From the NCBI RefSeq assembly GCF_002760615.1, contig NZ_AWWI01000186.1, positions 1 through 64,000 on the forward strand: a stretch of DNA of 64,000 nt, read 5' to 3'. The notes under the pieces were generated by a model. The model saw nothing but the letters and a program-made list of their open reading frames with translations, did not search any database and was not told the DNA's origin. The translations under genes and the position numbers were made by a program. Numbering within the stretch: position 1 is the first letter of the stretch; every line of letters begins with the position of its first letter. This DNA is from Puniceibacterium antarcticum (GTDB lineage Bacteria; Pseudomonadota; Alphaproteobacteria; Rhodobacterales; Rhodobacteraceae). This document shows, one piece after another, positions 51,712 through 60,312 of the stretch.

Positions 51712-52713
51712 ATGGATGCCCAGCGTCAGATCATCGAGGTCGAAGCCAGCGGAAAGCCAAGTCGCTTTATCTTTGTCCTGCTGCCCCGCTTTACGTTGCT
51801 GTGCTTTGCCGCTGCGGTAGACGCCTTGCGGATCGCCAATCGCATGGCGAACAAGACACTTTACACTTGGACGGTGACCGGCGAAGGCGGCGACACGATC
51901 AGCTGTTCCGCGGGCACCGCTTTCAAGCTGGAATGCGATCTGCCGGAACTGAGCCGCGACGACACGGTGCTTGTATGCGGCGGGCTTGATGTACAGGCGG
52001 CGACCACCAAGAAACTGCTGAACTGGCTGCGACGGGAATCGCGACGTGGGCTCAAGGTGGGCGGGCTGTGCACGGCCAGCTATGCCATGGCGCGCGCCGG
52101 GCTGCTGGATGGCAAGAAGGCGACGATCCACTGGGAAAACCAAGACAGCTTTGCCGAGGATTTCGAAGAGGTGCATCTGACCAAGTCGGTCTTTGTCGTC
52201 GATGGCAACCGGATGAGCACTGCGGGGGGCACGTCCTCCATCGATCTTATGCTCAAAATGATTGCGGATGACCATGGCGAAGAGCTGGCGAATGCCGTCG
52301 CGGACCAGTTGATCTATTCCTCGATCCGCACGGATCAGGACACCCAGCGCCTGTCGGTACCGACCCGGATCGGCGTGCGACACCCCAAGCTGAGCATGGT
52401 GATCCAGATGATGGAAAGCCATATCGAAGAACCGATCAGCCCGGCGCTTCTGGCAACGGACGTCGGCTTGTCCACCCGTCAGCTGGAGCGGCTGTTTCGC
52501 CGCTACCTCAACCGCAGCCCCAAGAGATATTACATGGAACTGCGCCTGCAGAAGGCGCGCAACCTGCTGATGCAGACAGACATGAGCGTGATCAATGTCG
52601 CCCTTGCCTGTGGTTTTGCCAGCCCGTCGCATTTTTCCAAATGCTACCGCGCCCATTACGAAACCACCCCCTATCGCGAACGCGGATCCCATGCGGCGCG
52701 GGTGCCGGTCTGA
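51712..52713 (+). CDS. GlxA family AraC-type transcriptional regulator
   Basis: The 333-residue regulator has an N-terminal DJ-1/PfpI-like domain (about residues 17-185) with GLCTASYAMARAGLLDGKKATIHWE; the Cys sits at the nucleophile-elbow position. A C-terminal AraC double HTH (about residues 225-325) includes VGLSTRQLERLFRRYLNRSPKRYYMELRL and VALACGFASPSHFSKCYRAHY. This layout resembles GbdR/ArgR-type activators of quaternary amine or amino acid catabolism. It lies 103 bp upstream of the ABC transporter binding-protein gene on the same strand and may control it. The ligand is unknown. Confidence 0.9.
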   Translation: MDAQRQIIEVEASGKPSRFIFVLLPRFTLLCFAAAVDALRIANRMANKTLYTWTVTGEGGDTISCSAGTAFKLECDLPELSRDDTVLVCGGLDVQAATTKKLLNWLRRESRRGLKVGGLCTASYAMARAGLLDGKKATIHWENQDSFAEDFEEVHLTKSVFVVDGNRMSTAGGTSSIDLMLKMIADDHGEELANAVADQLIYSSIRTDQDTQRLSVPTRIGVRHPKLSMVIQMMESHIEEPISPALLATDVGLSTRQLERLFRRYLNRSPKRYYMELRLQKARNLLMQTDMSVINVALACGFASPSHFSKCYRAHYETTPYRERGSHAARVPV

Positions 52714-52816
52714 CGGGACCTGACGGCATTCGCGACGACGCATCTTGGGACTTTTCTTTTACAAATTCGCCGCTTAGGCTCCGCTCCGGGCATTCTGTTC
52801 CAACTGGGAGAAGATC

Positions 52817-54013
52817 ATGAGAAAATTGCTGCTGGCCTCTGTGGCCACGGCGCTGACGGCAGGCACAGGCTTTGCCGAAGCGCAGACTTCTGAAGCGAAA
52901 ATCGGTGTGATTCTGGGCTTTACCGGCCCAATTGAATCGCTCACCCCGATGATGGCAGACAGCGCGGAGCTCGCGCTCAAAGAAGTCAATGATTCCGGCA
53001 ACTTCCTTGACGGTGTGACGCTGACGCCGGTGCGGGCCGATTCGACTTGCGTTGATTCCGCTGCTGCCACCGCCGCTGCCGAAAGACTGGTGAGCACCGA
53101 TGGTGTCGTGGCGATCATGGGCGCGGATTGTTCGGGTGTGACCGGCGCTGTGCTGTCGAATGTGGCCCTGCCGAACGGCATCCCGATGGTGTCACCCTCG
53201 GCCACATCGCCGGGCCTGACCACTGCCGAAGACAACGGTCTGTTTTTCCGCACCTCCCCCTCTGATGCACGTCAGGGCGAGGTTCTGGCCGGAATCCTTG
53301 CCGACAAGGGCATCAGCACGGTCGCGGTGACCTATACAAACAATGACTATGGCAAGGGCCTGTCGGACGCCTTCATCTCCAACTTCGAGGCGAATGGCGG
53401 CACCGTGACGCTGAGCGCTCCGCACGAGGACAACAAGGCCGACTATTCCGCAGAGATTGGCGCGCTGGCCTCTGCCGGGGGCGATCTGCTGGTGGTTCTG
53501 GGCTATTCGGATTCCGGCGGCAAGGGCATGATCCGCTCAGCACTGGACACCGGCGCCTTTGACACCTTCATGCTGGGCGATGGCATGTACAGCGATGCCC
53601 TGCTGGCCGATCTGGGGACGGATTTGGACGGATCTTTTGGATCCGTACCGTGGAGCGAAGGCCCGGGCACGGAAAAGTTCAAGGAAGTCAGCGACGCCGC
53701 CGGGATCAATGGCGAATCGACCTATACCCGCGAAAGCTATGACGCGGCGGCGCTGATTGCGCTGGCGATGATGGCGGGCGGTGAGGCGACATCTGAAGCG
53801 GTCAAGGACAACCTGCTGGCAGTGGCCAACGCCCCCGGTGAACAGATCCTGCCGGGTGAGCTGGGCAAGGCACTGCAAATCCTTAAGGACGGCGGCGATA
53901 TCGACTATGTCGGCGCCACCAATGTGGAGCTGATCGGACCGGGCGAAGCGGCGGGCAGCTATCGCTTTTACACCATCACCGATGGTGCCTTCGAAACGGT
54001 TGATTTCCGGTAA
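52817..54013 (+). CDS. Branched-chain amino acid-type ABC transporter substrate-binding protein
   Basis: The 398-residue precursor has a signal peptide (RKLLLASVATALTAGTGFAEAQ). The mature part is a type I periplasmic binding protein of the LivJ/HAAT family: KIGVILGFTGPIESLTPMMA, IMGADCSGVTGAVLSNVALPNGIPMVSPSATSP and TYTNNDYGKGLSDAF. Cys residues at about 75 and 98 could form a disulfide. The ligand could be a branched-chain amino acid, other amino acid, amide or urea; the sequence does not decide. It is the first gene of a five-gene transporter set, and a hairpin follows its stop. Confidence 0.92.
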   Translation: MRKLLLASVATALTAGTGFAEAQTSEAKIGVILGFTGPIESLTPMMADSAELALKEVNDSGNFLDGVTLTPVRADSTCVDSAAATAAAERLVSTDGVVAIMGADCSGVTGAVLSNVALPNGIPMVSPSATSPGLTTAEDNGLFFRTSPSDARQGEVLAGILADKGISTVAVTYTNNDYGKGLSDAFISNFEANGGTVTLSAPHEDNKADYSAEIGALASAGGDLLVVLGYSDSGGKGMIRSALDTGAFDTFMLGDGMYSDALLADLGTDLDGSFGSVPWSEGPGTEKFKEVSDAAGINGESTYTRESYDAAALIALAMMAGGEATSEAVKDNLLAVANAPGEQILPGELGKALQILKDGGDIDYVGATNVELIGPGEAAGSYRFYTITDGAFETVDFR

Positions 54014-54035
54014 CACAACCGGTTAGCAGGCACGG

Positions 54036-54057
54036 CAGCCCGGCGCGATCCGGGCTG
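54036..54057 (+). other. Hairpin after the binding-protein gene
   Basis: CAGCCCGG and CCGGGCTG pair around CGCGAT, 22 bases past the stop, without a U-run. Such stems often protect abundant binding-protein mRNA or partly terminate transcription, lowering expression of downstream ATPase genes. This role is inferred. Confidence 0.6.
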
Positions 54058-54109
54058 TCATCATAAGGAAAGGCGCCACCAAAGGCGCCTGGGACAAAGG
54101 GATAGTCAT

Positions 54110-54889
54110 GTGATCCGGGTCGAGACCCTGCACCGCCACTTTGGCGGATTTCGTGCCGTTGATGGCGCGAGCCTAGAGATCGCCACCGGGTCGATCACCG
54201 GGCTCGTTGGGCCCAACGGCGCCGGAAAAACCACGCTTTTCAATGTGATAGCTGGCGTTCTTGAACCCACATCCGGCAAGGTGTTCATGGATGGTGAGGA
54301 CATCACCGGGATGCCGCCCCATGCCTTGTTTCACAAGGGGCTGCTACGGACCTTTCAGATTGCGCATGAATTCAGCTCGATGACCTGCCGCGAAAACCTG
54401 ATGATGGTACCCGGCGCGCAATCGGGTGAGACGCTGTGGAACGCCTGGTTCGGACGCGGGCGGATTGCGCAGGAAGAGGCGGGTTTGTTGAAGAAAGCCG
54501 ACGAAGTTCTTGATTTTCTGACAATTTCACATCTGAAGGATGAAAAGGCCGGGAACCTGTCCGGTGGTCAGAAAAAGCTGCTGGAGCTGGGGCGGACCAT
54601 GATGGTGGATGCCAAGATCGTCTTTCTGGACGAGGTCGGCGCGGGGGTGAACCGCACCCTGCTGAACACCATCGGCGATGCGATCCTGCGGCTCAACCAG
54701 GAGCGCGGATATACATTTTGCATGATCGAACATGACATGGAGTTTATCGGACGGCTCTGTGATCCGGTCATCGTGATGGCCGAGGGCAAGGTTCTGGCCG
54801 AGGGGTCAATCGCGCAGATCAAGGCCAATGACGCGGTGATCGAGGCCTATCTGGGCACGGGACTGAAGAACAAGGAAACCGTGGGATGA
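54110..54889 (+). CDS. livG: LivG-type ABC transporter ATP-binding protein
   Basis: The 259-residue ATPase has Walker A VGPNGAGKTTLF, Q-loop region LRTFQIAHEF, signature NLSGGQKKLLELGR, Walker B IVFLDEVGAGVN and switch His in IEHDMEFIGRLC, as in LivG. VGAGVN replaces the more usual PAAGLN after Walker B. The start is GTG 54110 with AAAGGGA upstream; the overlapping ATG at 54108 is out of frame. It is followed by a 141-bp gap filled with two kinds of repeat before livF. Confidence 0.94.
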   Translation: MIRVETLHRHFGGFRAVDGASLEIATGSITGLVGPNGAGKTTLFNVIAGVLEPTSGKVFMDGEDITGMPPHALFHKGLLRTFQIAHEFSSMTCRENLMMVPGAQSGETLWNAWFGRGRIAQEEAGLLKKADEVLDFLTISHLKDEKAGNLSGGQKKLLELGRTMMVDAKIVFLDEVGAGVNRTLLNTIGDAILRLNQERGYTFCMIEHDMEFIGRLCDPVIVMAEGKVLAEGSIAQIKANDAVIEAYLGTGLKNKETVG

Positions 54890-54892
54890 GGC

Positions 54893-54936
54893 AATATGGA
54901 ATGCGTATGGAAAGCGTATGGTTTTCGTATGGCGCG
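54893..54936 (+). repeat. Four-unit array of an 11-bp repeat (consensus CGTATGGNNNN)
   Basis: AATATGGAATG, CGTATGGAAAG, CGTATGGTTTT and CGTATGGCGCG follow one another without gaps. The array starts 3 bases after the livG stop. It is the same unit and period as 5805-5844, on the opposite strand. Confidence 0.85.
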
Positions 54937-54967
54937 CATACAGTCCGTTTTGGATCCCTGCGGGATA

Positions 54968-55017
54968 TGAGAGACGCTGTCTCTCACACTCTCTGGGATA
55001 TTTTTGGGCAGATGAAG
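54968..55017 (-). repeat. Modular core-plus-hairpin repeat, copy E
   Basis: Read on the minus strand, CTTCATCTGCCC-AAAAATATCCC is followed by a perfect stem TGAGAGAC/GTCTCTCA around a 3-base loop (54968-54986). It lies opposite in sense to the liv genes, with the core end 13 bases before the livF start. Confidence 0.8.
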
Positions 55018-55030
55018 ACGGGGTCTGTTC

Positions 55031-55744
55031 ATGGGTGAGCCGTATCTGATTGGCGAGGCCATGACCGGGGGCTATGGCACCGGCGCTGACATTCTGCAGG
55101 GCTGCACCATCGCGGTGGAGCGCGGCGAAATCGCGGTGATTGTGGGGCCAAACGGGGCGGGCAAATCGACGGCGATGAAAGCGGTCTTTGGCATGCTGAA
55201 TTTGCGCGAAGGATCGGTGCGGCTGGCGGGCGAGGATATCACCCAGCTTTCGCCGCAGGACCGGGTCGCCAAGGGCATGGGGTTTGTGCCGCAGACGCAA
55301 AACATCTTTGGCTCGATGACGGTCGAGGAAAATCTGGAGATGGGGGCGTTTATCCGGCGCGATGATTTCCGTGGCACGCTGGCGCAGGTCTATGACCTGT
55401 TTCCGATCCTCAAGGAAAAGCGATACCAGGCGGCGGGCGAATTGTCGGGCGGGCAGCGCCAGCAGGTGGCGGTGGGGCGCGCGCTGATGACGCAGCCCCG
55501 CGTGCTTATGCTGGACGAGCCGACGGCCGGCGTGTCGCCCATTGTCATGGACGAGCTGTTTGACCGGATCATCGAAGTGGCGCGCAGCGGGATTTCCATC
55601 CTGATGGTCGAACAGAACGCGCGGCAGGCGCTGGAGATTGCCGACAAGGGCTATGTGCTTGTGCAGGGGGCGAATGCGTTCACGGATACGGGCCGCGCGC
55701 TACTGGCGAATCCGGATGTGCGGCGGAGTTTTCTGGGCGGATGA
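55031..55744 (+). CDS. livF: LivF-type ABC transporter ATP-binding protein
   Basis: The 237-residue ATPase has Walker A VGPNGAGKSTAMKAVFGML, GFVPQTQNIFGSMTVEENLEMG, signature ELSGGQRQQVAVGRALM, Walker B VLMLDEPTAGVSP and the switch region MVEQNARQALEIADKGYVL. The Q-N-A-R-Q-A-L motif is typical of LivF. ATG 55031 is the start; its leader is formed by repeat copy E. An 88-bp gap separates it from livH and contains a degenerate core-like segment near 55773-55800. Confidence 0.95.
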   Translation: MGEPYLIGEAMTGGYGTGADILQGCTIAVERGEIAVIVGPNGAGKSTAMKAVFGMLNLREGSVRLAGEDITQLSPQDRVAKGMGFVPQTQNIFGSMTVEENLEMGAFIRRDDFRGTLAQVYDLFPILKEKRYQAAGELSGGQRQQVAVGRALMTQPRVLMLDEPTAGVSPIVMDELFDRIIEVARSGISILMVEQNARQALEIADKGYVLVQGANAFTDTGRALLANPDVRRSFLGG

Positions 55745-55832
55745 GATGTGCTGCGTGGCGCAGGCCGAGAGGGTTGTATTTGCGTATTTTTGAAGAGAAG
55801 ACGCGCCAAGGTGTGGCGCTGGGGGATGTGAC

Positions 55833-56843
55833 GTGGAGTTTCTGAACGGCCTTGTGGCGCTGGCCAATTTTGTGCTGATCCCGGCAGTGGCTTATGGCGC
55901 GCAGCTGGCGCTTGGCGCGCTTGGGGTGACGCTGATTTATGGCATCCTGCGATTTTCCAACTTTGCCCATGGCGACACCATGGCATTCGGGACCATGTGC
56001 ACCATCCTTGCCACCTGGTGGCTGCAGAGCCTGGGGGTGTCGCTGGGGCCGTTGCCCACGGCCCTGCTGGCGATTCCGTTTGGCATTGCGGGCTGTGCGG
56101 CGCTGATCCTGCTGACGGACCGGGTGGTGTACCGGTTCTACCGGCGACAGAAGGTCAAGCCGATGATCATGGTGATCGTGTCCATGGGGGTGATGTTCAT
56201 CTATAACGGCGTGACGCGGTTCATCATCGGGACCGAGGATCAGAACTTTGCTGATGGCGAGCGGTTCCTGATCGGCGCGCGCGAGTTCAAGGCGCTTACC
56301 GGGCTGGACGAAGGTCTGGCGATCCGCACGACGCAGGCCATCACCGTGGTGACGGCGCTGATTGTGGTCGCGGCTTTGTTCTGGTTCCTGAACCGCACGC
56401 GCACGGGCAAGTCGATGCGCGCCTATTCCGACAATGAGGATCTGGCACTGTTGTCGGGCATCAACCCAGAGCGGGTCGTGATGGTGACCTGGCTGATCGT
56501 CGCGGCGCTGGCGACGATTGCCGGGGTTCTCTATGGCCTCGACAAGTCGTTCAAGCCGTTCACCTATTTTCAGCTGCTTTTGCCGATCTTTGCGGCGGCG
56601 ATTGTCGGCGGGCTTGGTTCGCCCCTTGGGGCCATCGCGGGCGGCTTTGTCATCGCGTTCTCCGAGGTCGGGATCACCTATGCCTGGAAAAAGGTGCTGG
56701 GCTACTGGCTGCCTGACACGCTTGCACCGGACGGGTTGGTGCAGCTGATGTCGACAGATTACAAATTCGCGGTCAGCTTCGTGATCCTGCTGATTGTGCT
56801 GCTGTTCCGCCCCACCGGGCTGTTCAAGGGGAAATCGGTATGA
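55833..56843 (+). CDS. livH: LivH-type ABC transporter permease
   Basis: The 336-residue inner-membrane permease has about eight transmembrane helices. ALGALGVTLIYGILRFSNFAHGDTMAFG is the conserved N-terminal LivH motif, and TRTGKSMRAYSDNEDLALLSGINPERV is the cytoplasmic coupling region contacting the ATPases. It starts with GTG 55833 (MEFLNGLVALANF). The stop overlaps livM by ATGA, so the permeases are co-translated. Confidence 0.94.
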   Translation: MEFLNGLVALANFVLIPAVAYGAQLALGALGVTLIYGILRFSNFAHGDTMAFGTMCTILATWWLQSLGVSLGPLPTALLAIPFGIAGCAALILLTDRVVYRFYRRQKVKPMIMVIVSMGVMFIYNGVTRFIIGTEDQNFADGERFLIGAREFKALTGLDEGLAIRTTQAITVVTALIVVAALFWFLNRTRTGKSMRAYSDNEDLALLSGINPERVVMVTWLIVAALATIAGVLYGLDKSFKPFTYFQLLLPIFAAAIVGGLGSPLGAIAGGFVIAFSEVGITYAWKKVLGYWLPDTLAPDGLVQLMSTDYKFAVSFVILLIVLLFRPTGLFKGKSV

Positions 56844-58141
56844 GCGATCGTGTGCGGGGCTTTGTGCTGTTCGGGATCGTGGCGGTGCTGCTCCTTGGGA
56901 CCGGGTTTGTGCAGAGCTGGAATTCGGCGCTGCTGATCCTGAACATGGGATTGGTGAGTGCGGTGATGGCGCTGGGGGTGAACCTGCAATGGGGCTTTGC
57001 CGGGTTGTTCAACGTCGGCGTCATGGGCTTTGTCGCCTTAGGCGGGCTTGCCACGGTGCTGGTGTCGATGCCGCCGGTGTCTGCGGCCTGGTCGGCGGGT
57101 GCCGGGCGGCTGTTTCTGGCGCTTGCGCTGGCGGTTGCGGTCATCGCGGCGGCGGTGCTGTGCTGGAAGCGGTTGCGCAAGGGGGTGCGCGGCTGGGTTG
57201 TGGCCCTGCTGCTGATCGCGGGGTTCTTTGCCTTTCGCGCGGTGTTTGATCCGGCGGTCGCGCTGATCGAGGCGATTGATCCGGCGACCACGGGCTACCT
57301 TGGCGGGCTTGGCCTGCCGGTGGTGCTGGCCTGGCCGGTGGGCGGCTTGCTCGCCGCCGGTGTGGCCTGGATGATCGGCAAGGTGGCACTGGGGCTGCGG
57401 TCCGACTACCTCGCTATTGCGACGCTGGGCATTGCCGAAATCATCATCGCGGTGATCAAGAACGAGGACTGGCTGGCGCGCGGCGTGAAGAACGTCATCG
57501 GCCTGCCCCGCCCCATGCCCTATGAGATTGACCTGCAGAACGATGCGGGGTTTGTGCAAAGCGCCGCAAGCCTGGGGTTCGATGCCACAACCGCCTCGAC
57601 CCTTTACGTCAAGCTCGGCTATGGCGTGATGTTCGCCGTGGTGCTCGTGCTACTGTTGGTGCTGGCGCAGCTCGCGCTGAAATCGCCCTGGGGGCGGATG
57701 ATGCGCGCGATCCGCGACAATGAAACCGCCGCCCGCGCCATGGGCAAGGATGTGACGCGCCGCCATCTGCAGATCTTCGTGCTGGGCTCTGCCATCTGCG
57801 GCATTGCGGGCGCGATGATGACCACTCTGGACGGGCAGCTCACGCCGGGCACTTACCAGCCGCTGCGCTATACCTTTCTGGTCTGGGTGATGGTGATCGT
57901 CGGGGGGTCGGGCAACAACTTTGGCTCCGTGCTGGGGGGCTTCCTCATCTGGTTCCTCTGGGTGCAGGTCGAACCGATGGGTCAGGCGGCGATGACGCTG
58001 ATCACCGCCGGCATGGCAGATGGGAGCTGGCTGAAGGGACATCTGCTCGATTCGGTGCAACACATGCGGCTGCTCACCATGGGGGTGATCCTGCTGTTGG
58101 TCCTGCGCTTCAGCCCGCGCGGATTGCTGCCTGAACGCTGA
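56840..58141 (+). CDS. livM: LivM-type ABC transporter permease
   Basis: The 433-residue permease has about ten transmembrane helices. LVSAVMALGVNLQWGFAGLFNVGVMGF is the N-terminal LivM motif. SPWGRMMRAIRDNETAARAMGKDVTRRHLQIF is the ATPase-coupling loop, and WVMVIVGGSGNNFGSVLGGFLIW follows. An extra hydrophobic section, about residues 85-130 (LFLALALAVAVIAAAVLCWKR then VVALLLIAGFFAFRAVF), makes it longer than E. coli LivM without DUF3382. It completes SBP-G-F-H-M. Repeat copy F follows its stop in the same sense. Confidence 0.94.
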   Translation: MSDRVRGFVLFGIVAVLLLGTGFVQSWNSALLILNMGLVSAVMALGVNLQWGFAGLFNVGVMGFVALGGLATVLVSMPPVSAAWSAGAGRLFLALALAVAVIAAAVLCWKRLRKGVRGWVVALLLIAGFFAFRAVFDPAVALIEAIDPATTGYLGGLGLPVVLAWPVGGLLAAGVAWMIGKVALGLRSDYLAIATLGIAEIIIAVIKNEDWLARGVKNVIGLPRPMPYEIDLQNDAGFVQSAASLGFDATTASTLYVKLGYGVMFAVVLVLLLVLAQLALKSPWGRMMRAIRDNETAARAMGKDVTRRHLQIFVLGSAICGIAGAMMTTLDGQLTPGTYQPLRYTFLVWVMVIVGGSGNNFGSVLGGFLIWFLWVQVEPMGQAAMTLITAGMADGSWLKGHLLDSVQHMRLLTMGVILLLVLRFSPRGLLPER

Positions 58142-58160
58142 TGAACGCACCGACCGCCCG

Positions 58161-58214
58161 TTTCATCTGCCCTTAAATATCCCGGGGAGTGTGAGGGGCT
58201 GGCCCCTCACTCCG
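58161..58214 (+). repeat. Modular core-plus-hairpin repeat, copy F
   Basis: The core and GTGAGGGG/CCCCTCAC hairpin are identical to copy C over 53 bases (58162-58214 against 9537-9589). It lies 20 bases after livM, in the same sense. Confidence 0.9.
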
Positions 58215-58231
58215 CCACTGGCAACCCACGC

Positions 58232-58253
58232 CGGGGTCCTGTGAGGGACCCCG
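58232..58253 (+). terminator. Hairpin following repeat copy F
   Basis: CGGGGTCC and GGACCCCG form an 8-bp stem around a 6-base loop, without a clear U-run. With copy F it may end the liv transcript. Confidence 0.5.
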
Positions 58254-58350
58254 CTGCCGCTGAGAGTACCGCCATATGGTACCTTTCGGCTAGTGACCCC
58301 GGGCGCGGCCTTGTCTATCCTTCCCCCATGACGCAGGAAAGCCCCCCCCA

Positions 58351-59046
58351 ATGACCACCGAACGCGCCGGCCTTGCCCCCGCCTTGCACAAATCTGCGCT
58401 TGTTGTGGATGACCACCCGCTGTTCTGCGATGCGCTGACCCTGACGCTGCAGTCGATTGCCGAGTTCGAGGAGATCCGCACCGCCGGCACGCTGGAAAAG
58501 GCGCTGGAGGTGGTGGCGAAAGATGCGCGGATCGATTTCATCATCCTTGACCTCAACCTGCCGGATGTGAACGGGCTGGACGGGCTGGTGCGGCTGCGCA
58601 ATGCCGCGCCGAAGGCCGCGATCCTGATTGCCTCGTCCATGGCGGACAACCGGATGATCTCTCATGCGCTCAAGGCCGGGGCTGACGGGTTCGTGCCGAA
58701 ACATTCCCAGCGTGCGGTGTTTCGCCGCGCGTTCGAGGCGGTCACACAGGGACAGACCTTTGTGCCCGACGGCTATATCGACCCGCAGGGGGCTGGCTGC
58801 AGCGGTCTGCAGGGCGATGTGATCGACCGGCTGAGCAGCCTGACCAATCAGCAGGCGCGCATTCTGAACCTGATCTGCGAAGGCAAGCTGAACAAGCAGA
58901 TCGCCTTTGATCTGACCATCGCCGAAACCACGGTCAAGGCACATGTGACGGCGATCATGCGCAAGCTGGGGGTGCACAGCCGGACGCAAGCGGTGCTGAT
59001 CGCGCAAGAGGCGCGCTTTGCCAAGGTCTTGCCAAGCGGGGAGTGA
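58351..59046 (+). CDS. NarL/LuxR-type two-component response regulator
   Basis: The 231-residue regulator has a receiver domain (about residues 15-130) with acidic pocket Asp20/Asp21 (VVDDHPLF), phosphoacceptor Asp67 (IILDLNLPDVNG) and a conserved Lys in DGFVPKHSQ. A C-terminal LuxR HTH (about 160-222) has LTNQQARILNLICEGKLNKQIAFDL and ETTVKAHVTAIMRKLGVHSRTQAV. It overlaps the FIST gene start and lies two genes upstream of a hybrid kinase, its likely phosphodonor. This resembles the ErbR/AgmR-type regulator beside NosP-NahK in pseudomonads. Confidence 0.93.
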   Translation: MTTERAGLAPALHKSALVVDDHPLFCDALTLTLQSIAEFEEIRTAGTLEKALEVVAKDARIDFIILDLNLPDVNGLDGLVRLRNAAPKAAILIASSMADNRMISHALKAGADGFVPKHSQRAVFRRAFEAVTQGQTFVPDGYIDPQGAGCSGLQGDVIDRLSSLTNQQARILNLICEGKLNKQIAFDLTIAETTVKAHVTAIMRKLGVHSRTQAVLIAQEARFAKVLPSGE

Positions 59047-60308
59047 GCCCCCTATCGTCATGTCAGCGACATAATGGGACATTGGATTTGGACGGAGGAG
59101 GCACAGGCCCCGACGGCAGCACGCGCCTGACATCGGGCGCGACGCGTAAAGTTGCGGCCCAATCCGAAGCACCCCACCCCGGCGCGCTGCGGGTGGCGCA
59201 AGTGGCGGCGGATCATCCCGCACCACTGACGGCAATCCGTGATCAGATGGCAGGGGCTGAGCTTGCACTGGTTTTGCTGTTCGTCACACCGCAGGCGGAT
59301 TTCCGGGCCGTCGTTCAGCAGGCCGAAGGACAGTTTGGCGAAGCGGATGTGCTGGCCTGCACCACCGCCGGAGAGCTGGGGCAGTTGGGCTATGAAGAGG
59401 GGCAGATCCTTGCGGTCGGCTTTCCCGCCGCGCTGTTCAGCGTGCGCAGCTATGCAATTGAATGCCTTGATCGTCTGGACGAACAGGTGGTGATCGACAC
59501 GGCAATTCAGCAGCGCACCGCCCTGACCCGCACCGCCGCGGATCAGCCTTGGGAATTCGCCTTTCTGATGATCGACGGGCTGTCCTTGTGCGAGGAGCAT
59601 CTGACCACATTGCTGGCCGCGGGGTTGGGGTCGATGGCGCTGTTTGGCGGCTCGTCCGGCGATGGCACGGCGTTTCAGCAGACTTGGCTTGCCCGCAACG
59701 GCGTCGTGCTGGAAAACGCGGCACTGGTGGCGCTGGTGCGCTCTTCCTGTCCGGTGCATGTGTTTTCACTGGATCATCTGCAGCCAACCGAGACGCGGAT
59801 GGTTGTGACCGCAGCTGATCCCGAACGCCGCGTGGTGCAAGAGATCAATGCCGAACCGGCTGCGGCGGAATATGCGCGTCTGCTGGGCAAGGATCCCAAC
59901 CAGCTCGACCCGTTTATCTTTGCCGCGCACCCGGTGGTGGTGCGGCTGGGGGATACGCATCATGTGCGCGCAATCCGGCAGGTGAACGAGGCAGGCGAGC
60001 TGGTGTTCTTTTCCGCCATCAACGAAGGCATGGTGCTGACCCTGGCCGAGCCCGAGGATATGGCGCAGCATCTTGACCGCGAACTGTCCGGGCTGGTGCG
60101 CGCGCGCGGTGGCGTGCCGCAGATCCTGGCCTGTGACTGCGTGCTGCGGCGGATCGAGGCGGGGCAGAGCCAGAAGACCCGAGAGGTGTCCGGCATTCTG
60201 CGTGATCGCAATGTGATTGGTTTTTCGACCTATGGCGAACAGCTGGGCGCGCTGCATGTGAACCAGACGCTGACCGGGGTGGCGATCTATCCACCGCCAG
60301 AGGATTAG
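59043..60308 (+). CDS. FIST domain sensor protein (NosP-like)
   Basis: The protein of up to 421 residues has FIST N (about residues 60-235: DVLACTTAGELGQLGYEEGQI, SMALFGGSSGDGTAFQQTW) and FIST C (about 250-405: FIFAAHPVVVRLGD, ILACDCVLRRIE, VIGFSTYGEQLGALHVNQTLTG). FIST domains bind small ligands; in NosP of Pseudomonas and other bacteria the domain binds haem and senses nitric oxide through a partner kinase. GTG 59043 overlaps the regulator stop. The first 40 residues look poorly conserved, so a later start is possible (for example TTG near 59082). It lies 4 bp before the hybrid kinase. Confidence 0.88.
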   Translation: MSPLSSCQRHNGTLDLDGGGTGPDGSTRLTSGATRKVAAQSEAPHPGALRVAQVAADHPAPLTAIRDQMAGAELALVLLFVTPQADFRAVVQQAEGQFGEADVLACTTAGELGQLGYEEGQILAVGFPAALFSVRSYAIECLDRLDEQVVIDTAIQQRTALTRTAADQPWEFAFLMIDGLSLCEEHLTTLLAAGLGSMALFGGSSGDGTAFQQTWLARNGVVLENAALVALVRSSCPVHVFSLDHLQPTETRMVVTAADPERRVVQEINAEPAAAEYARLLGKDPNQLDPFIFAAHPVVVRLGDTHHVRAIRQVNEAGELVFFSAINEGMVLTLAEPEDMAQHLDRELSGLVRARGGVPQILACDCVLRRIEAGQSQKTREVSGILRDRNVIGFSTYGEQLGALHVNQTLTGVAIYPPPED

Positions 60309-60312
60309 GCCC

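Noticed and set aside
54893..54936. CRISPR-like short repeats
   Set aside because: Units are 11 bp without spacers and there are no cas genes; the array is better described as tandem iterons.
58255..58300. TPP-riboswitch-like CTGAGA upstream of the LuxR regulator
   Set aside because: CTGAGA occurs near 58260, but the partner thi-box features (ACC...CCTGATC) and the P1 stem are missing, and the downstream gene is not a thiamine gene.
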